A stretch of DNA of 8,039 nucleotides from Nocardia sp. GTDB lineage: Bacteria > Actinomycetota > Actinomycetes > Mycobacteriales > Mycobacteriaceae. The stretch lies in assembly GCA_017354515.1 (NCBI GenBank), contig JAFMQT010000194.1, positions 1 to 8,039 on the forward strand. Direction: 5' to 3'. The notes below the pieces were generated by a model. The model was not told where the DNA came from, searched no databases, and worked only from the letters and a program-made list of their open reading frames with translations. The position numbers and the translations under genes were made by a program. Below, one piece after another: positions 6,616 to 8,039 of this stretch; within the stretch, counting starts at the first letter, position 1, and every line of letters begins with the position of its first letter.

Positions 6616-6637
6616 AGTAAGTGTTCTCTAACTTGCT
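6616..6637. promoter_or_regulatory. Inverted AGTAAGT-like half-sites upstream of the thiolase
   Basis: AGTAAGT (6616-6622) and ACTTGCT (6631-6637) form an inverted pair, six of seven positions matching, separated by eight bases. The left half-site differs by one base from that of the 4131-4148 palindrome, and its reverse complement ACTTACT is identical to that site's right half. It lies in the 80-base gap between the second amidohydrolase and the thiolase, just before the thiolase start. I see no confident -35/-10 pair here. A second operator for the same TetR regulator is possible; the wider spacing is an argument against it. Confidence 0.35.
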
Positions 6638-6671
6638 GATGGTACCGAGCGTTCCCGCACCGGGGCAATGA

Positions 6672-8039
6672 TCAACGCGATTCCACCAGCCGCCCCGCGA
6701 CCGCACCGGTGAGCTCATCGTGGTCGACCAGTACTTGACCGTTCACCAGCGTGTAGTCGTAACCGCGCGCACGCTGGGTGAATCGCTGCGCACCGAGCGG
6801 GAAATCGGCGGCCATCTCCGGTGTGAACAGATCGAGATTCGCCAGATCGATGACATTCACATCGGCGTAGGCGCCCGGCGCGAGCACCCCGCGATCGGCG
6901 ATACCCCACAGGCTGGCGGCATCGACAGTCAGGCGGCGCACGGCGGGGCCGATTCCGAGCAGCCCCTGATCCCGGACCCAGTGCCGCAGAAAGTACGTGG
7001 TGTTACCGGCATCCATGGTGAGGGCCACATGCGCACCCGCATCGGCCACCCCCAGCACCACATCGGGATTGGTGATCATATGTGCGACCGCGTCCAGATC
7101 CTGATTCAGGACCGGGTAGTAGAGCAGGCCCTTGCCGTCGGTCTCCACGAAGTAGTCGAGCAGGGCGGCGGCCGGGCTCACGCCGCGCCGCTGCGCCTCC
7201 GCTTCCAGCGAATTGCCCTGACTCACATCATAACTGGCCGACCCCGGCGGCAGCAGATACATCTTGGACGGATCCTTCGGCGCGAGCGGACCCTTGAGCT
7301 CAGAAGGCTTGGTAGCATCGGCCACCAGCCGCTCCCGCACCTGCGGGCGGACCACCTGAGCCAGCCGCTCCCCCGGGGGCAGAGCCATCACCTCGGCCCA
7401 GCTGTCGAGGGCGTCCCACGGTGTGCGCGAGGCGATTCCGTACACGATCGCACTGCCGCGCACGGCGGTCATCGGGCGCAGATCGGCACCGCGGCCGCGC
7501 GCGGCGGCGGTCTGCTCCATCACCCACGCCCACAGCCCGGGACGGCGGTCGCTCTGCATAATCGAAAAGGTCAGCGGGCGACCGGAATTGCGGCTCACCC
7601 GCTCCATCCACTCCATTTCCGCACGCGAATTCTGCCGCTGCGCGCCGTCGCGTTCACCGATGCGCGGAACCACCTGGAAGGTGCCGCGACCACGCTGGGC
7701 CAGCGCGTCCGCGATGGCGGCCAGTTCCTCGGCCGCGGCGAAGGTGCCCGGAATCGGGCGGCCGTCGGTCAGGGTGTGCATATAGGTGCGGGAGGTGGAA
7801 AAACCCAGCGCACCGGCATCGACGGCCTCACCGACCAGCGCGGCCATCTCGGCGCGGTCCTCGGCGGTGGCGGGCGCCTCGTCCAGACTGCGCTCACCCA
7901 TCACGTAGTAGCGCAGGGCGGCATGGCCGACCAGGCCGCCCACATTCACGCCGAGTTCGCGCGCGCCGAGGACCTTCAGATAGTCCCCGTAGGTCTGCCA
8001 GCCCCACTGCATCCCGTCCATGATCGTATCGGCGGGAAT
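6672..8039 (-). CDS. Second D-aminoacylase-like amidohydrolase (5' end outside window)
   Basis: This is a paralogue of the amidohydrolase at 1238-2878. The frame stays open past the ATG at 8021 to the window edge (I-P-A-D-T-I before M), so that Met is internal. Roughly the first 110-120 residues, with the HxH and Cys metal-ligand motifs, are not visible. Counting from that Met, shared family segments are WGWQTYGDYLKVL (6-18), VGHAALRYYVMG (31-42), GALGFSTSRTYMH (70-82) and GVADAGAHVAL (324-334), with presumed catalytic D327. The end GYDYTLVNGQVLVDHDELTGAVAGRL is typical of the family's C-terminal beta-sandwich. As in its paralogue, the places where D-aminoacylase has H220 and H250 (here TFQVVPRIGE and LTFSIMQSD) hold no His. 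It probably hydrolyses an amide, imide or lactam-type bond; substrate unknown. It is upstream of the thiolase on the same strand with an 80-base gap, so the two may share a transcript, although the gap may also hold a separate control site. Confidence 0.92.
   Translation of the reverse strand: MPADTIMDGMQWGWQTYGDYLKVLGARELGVNVGGLVGHAALRYYVMGERSLDEAPATAEDRAEMAALVGEAVDAGALGFSTSRTYMHTLTDGRPIPGTFAAAEELAAIADALAQRGRGTFQVVPRIGERDGAQRQNSRAEMEWMERVSRNSGRPLTFSIMQSDRRPGLWAWVMEQTAAARGRGADLRPMTAVRGSAIVYGIASRTPWDALDSWAEVMALPPGERLAQVVRPQVRERLVADATKPSELKGPLAPKDPSKMYLLPPGSASYDVSQGNSLEAEAQRRGVSPAAALLDYFVETDGKGLLYYPVLNQDLDAVAHMITNPDVVLGVADAGAHVALTMDAGNTTYFLRHWVRDQGLLGIGPAVRRLTVDAASLWGIADRGVLAPGAYADVNVIDLANLDLFTPEMAADFPLGAQRFTQRARGYDYTLVNGQVLVDHDELTGAVAGRLVESR

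Noticed and set aside
5503..6639. A 378-codon open frame on the plus strand opposite the thiolase
   Set aside because: It is a shadow of the thiolase gene; its composition is typical of antisense frames in high-GC DNA and no family motif is visible.

Overview
The window is GC-rich (about two thirds G+C by eye) with strong third-position G/C bias. Ribosome sites are GGAGG-type, one start codon is GTG, and coding density is very high. The protein families and their style fit a mycolic-acid actinobacterium (Nocardia, Rhodococcus, Mycolicibacterium or a relative). The genus cannot be fixed from sequence alone. There are no RNA genes, transposons, phage genes or CRISPR arrays, and no gap longer than about 220 bases.

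Layout. (1) 1-1196, plus: the 3' part of an aldehyde dehydrogenase gene, with its 5' end outside the window. (2) 4078-1238, minus: a two-gene unit of a Rieske non-heme iron oxygenase alpha subunit followed 39 bases later by a D-aminoacylase-like amidohydrolase; it converges on the dehydrogenase. (3) 4300-5401, plus: a TetR-family regulator overlapping by 17 bases a SnoaL-like (NTF2-fold) protein, transcribed divergently from the Rieske gene. (4) 8039-5413, minus: a second D-aminoacylase-like amidohydrolase, cut by the window edge at its 5' end, then a thiolase that converges on the SnoaL-like gene.

How it may work together. The set (oxygenase, two amide/imide/lactam-type hydrolases, aldehyde dehydrogenase, thiolase, small NTF2-fold enzyme, TetR regulator) looks like part of a catabolic locus. 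Such a locus could oxidise and hydrolyse an organic substrate, oxidise an aldehyde to an acid and cleave an acyl-CoA. The substrate cannot be read from the sequence. No CoA ligase, acyl-CoA dehydrogenase, ferredoxin or reductase lies inside the window, so the pathway must continue outside it or borrow partners.

The clearest regulatory signal is a near-perfect 18-bp palindrome in the spacer of a plausible Rieske promoter. Related half-sites (AGTAAGT-like) recur at the TetR promoter and upstream of the thiolase, which suggests that the TetR protein controls the whole locus. Other points of note are a Glu in place of the usual bridging Asp in the Rieske enzyme, the apparent loss in both amidohydrolases of the two C-terminal metal-ligand histidines of classical D-aminoacylase, and a hairpin that holds both stop codons of a convergent gene pair.
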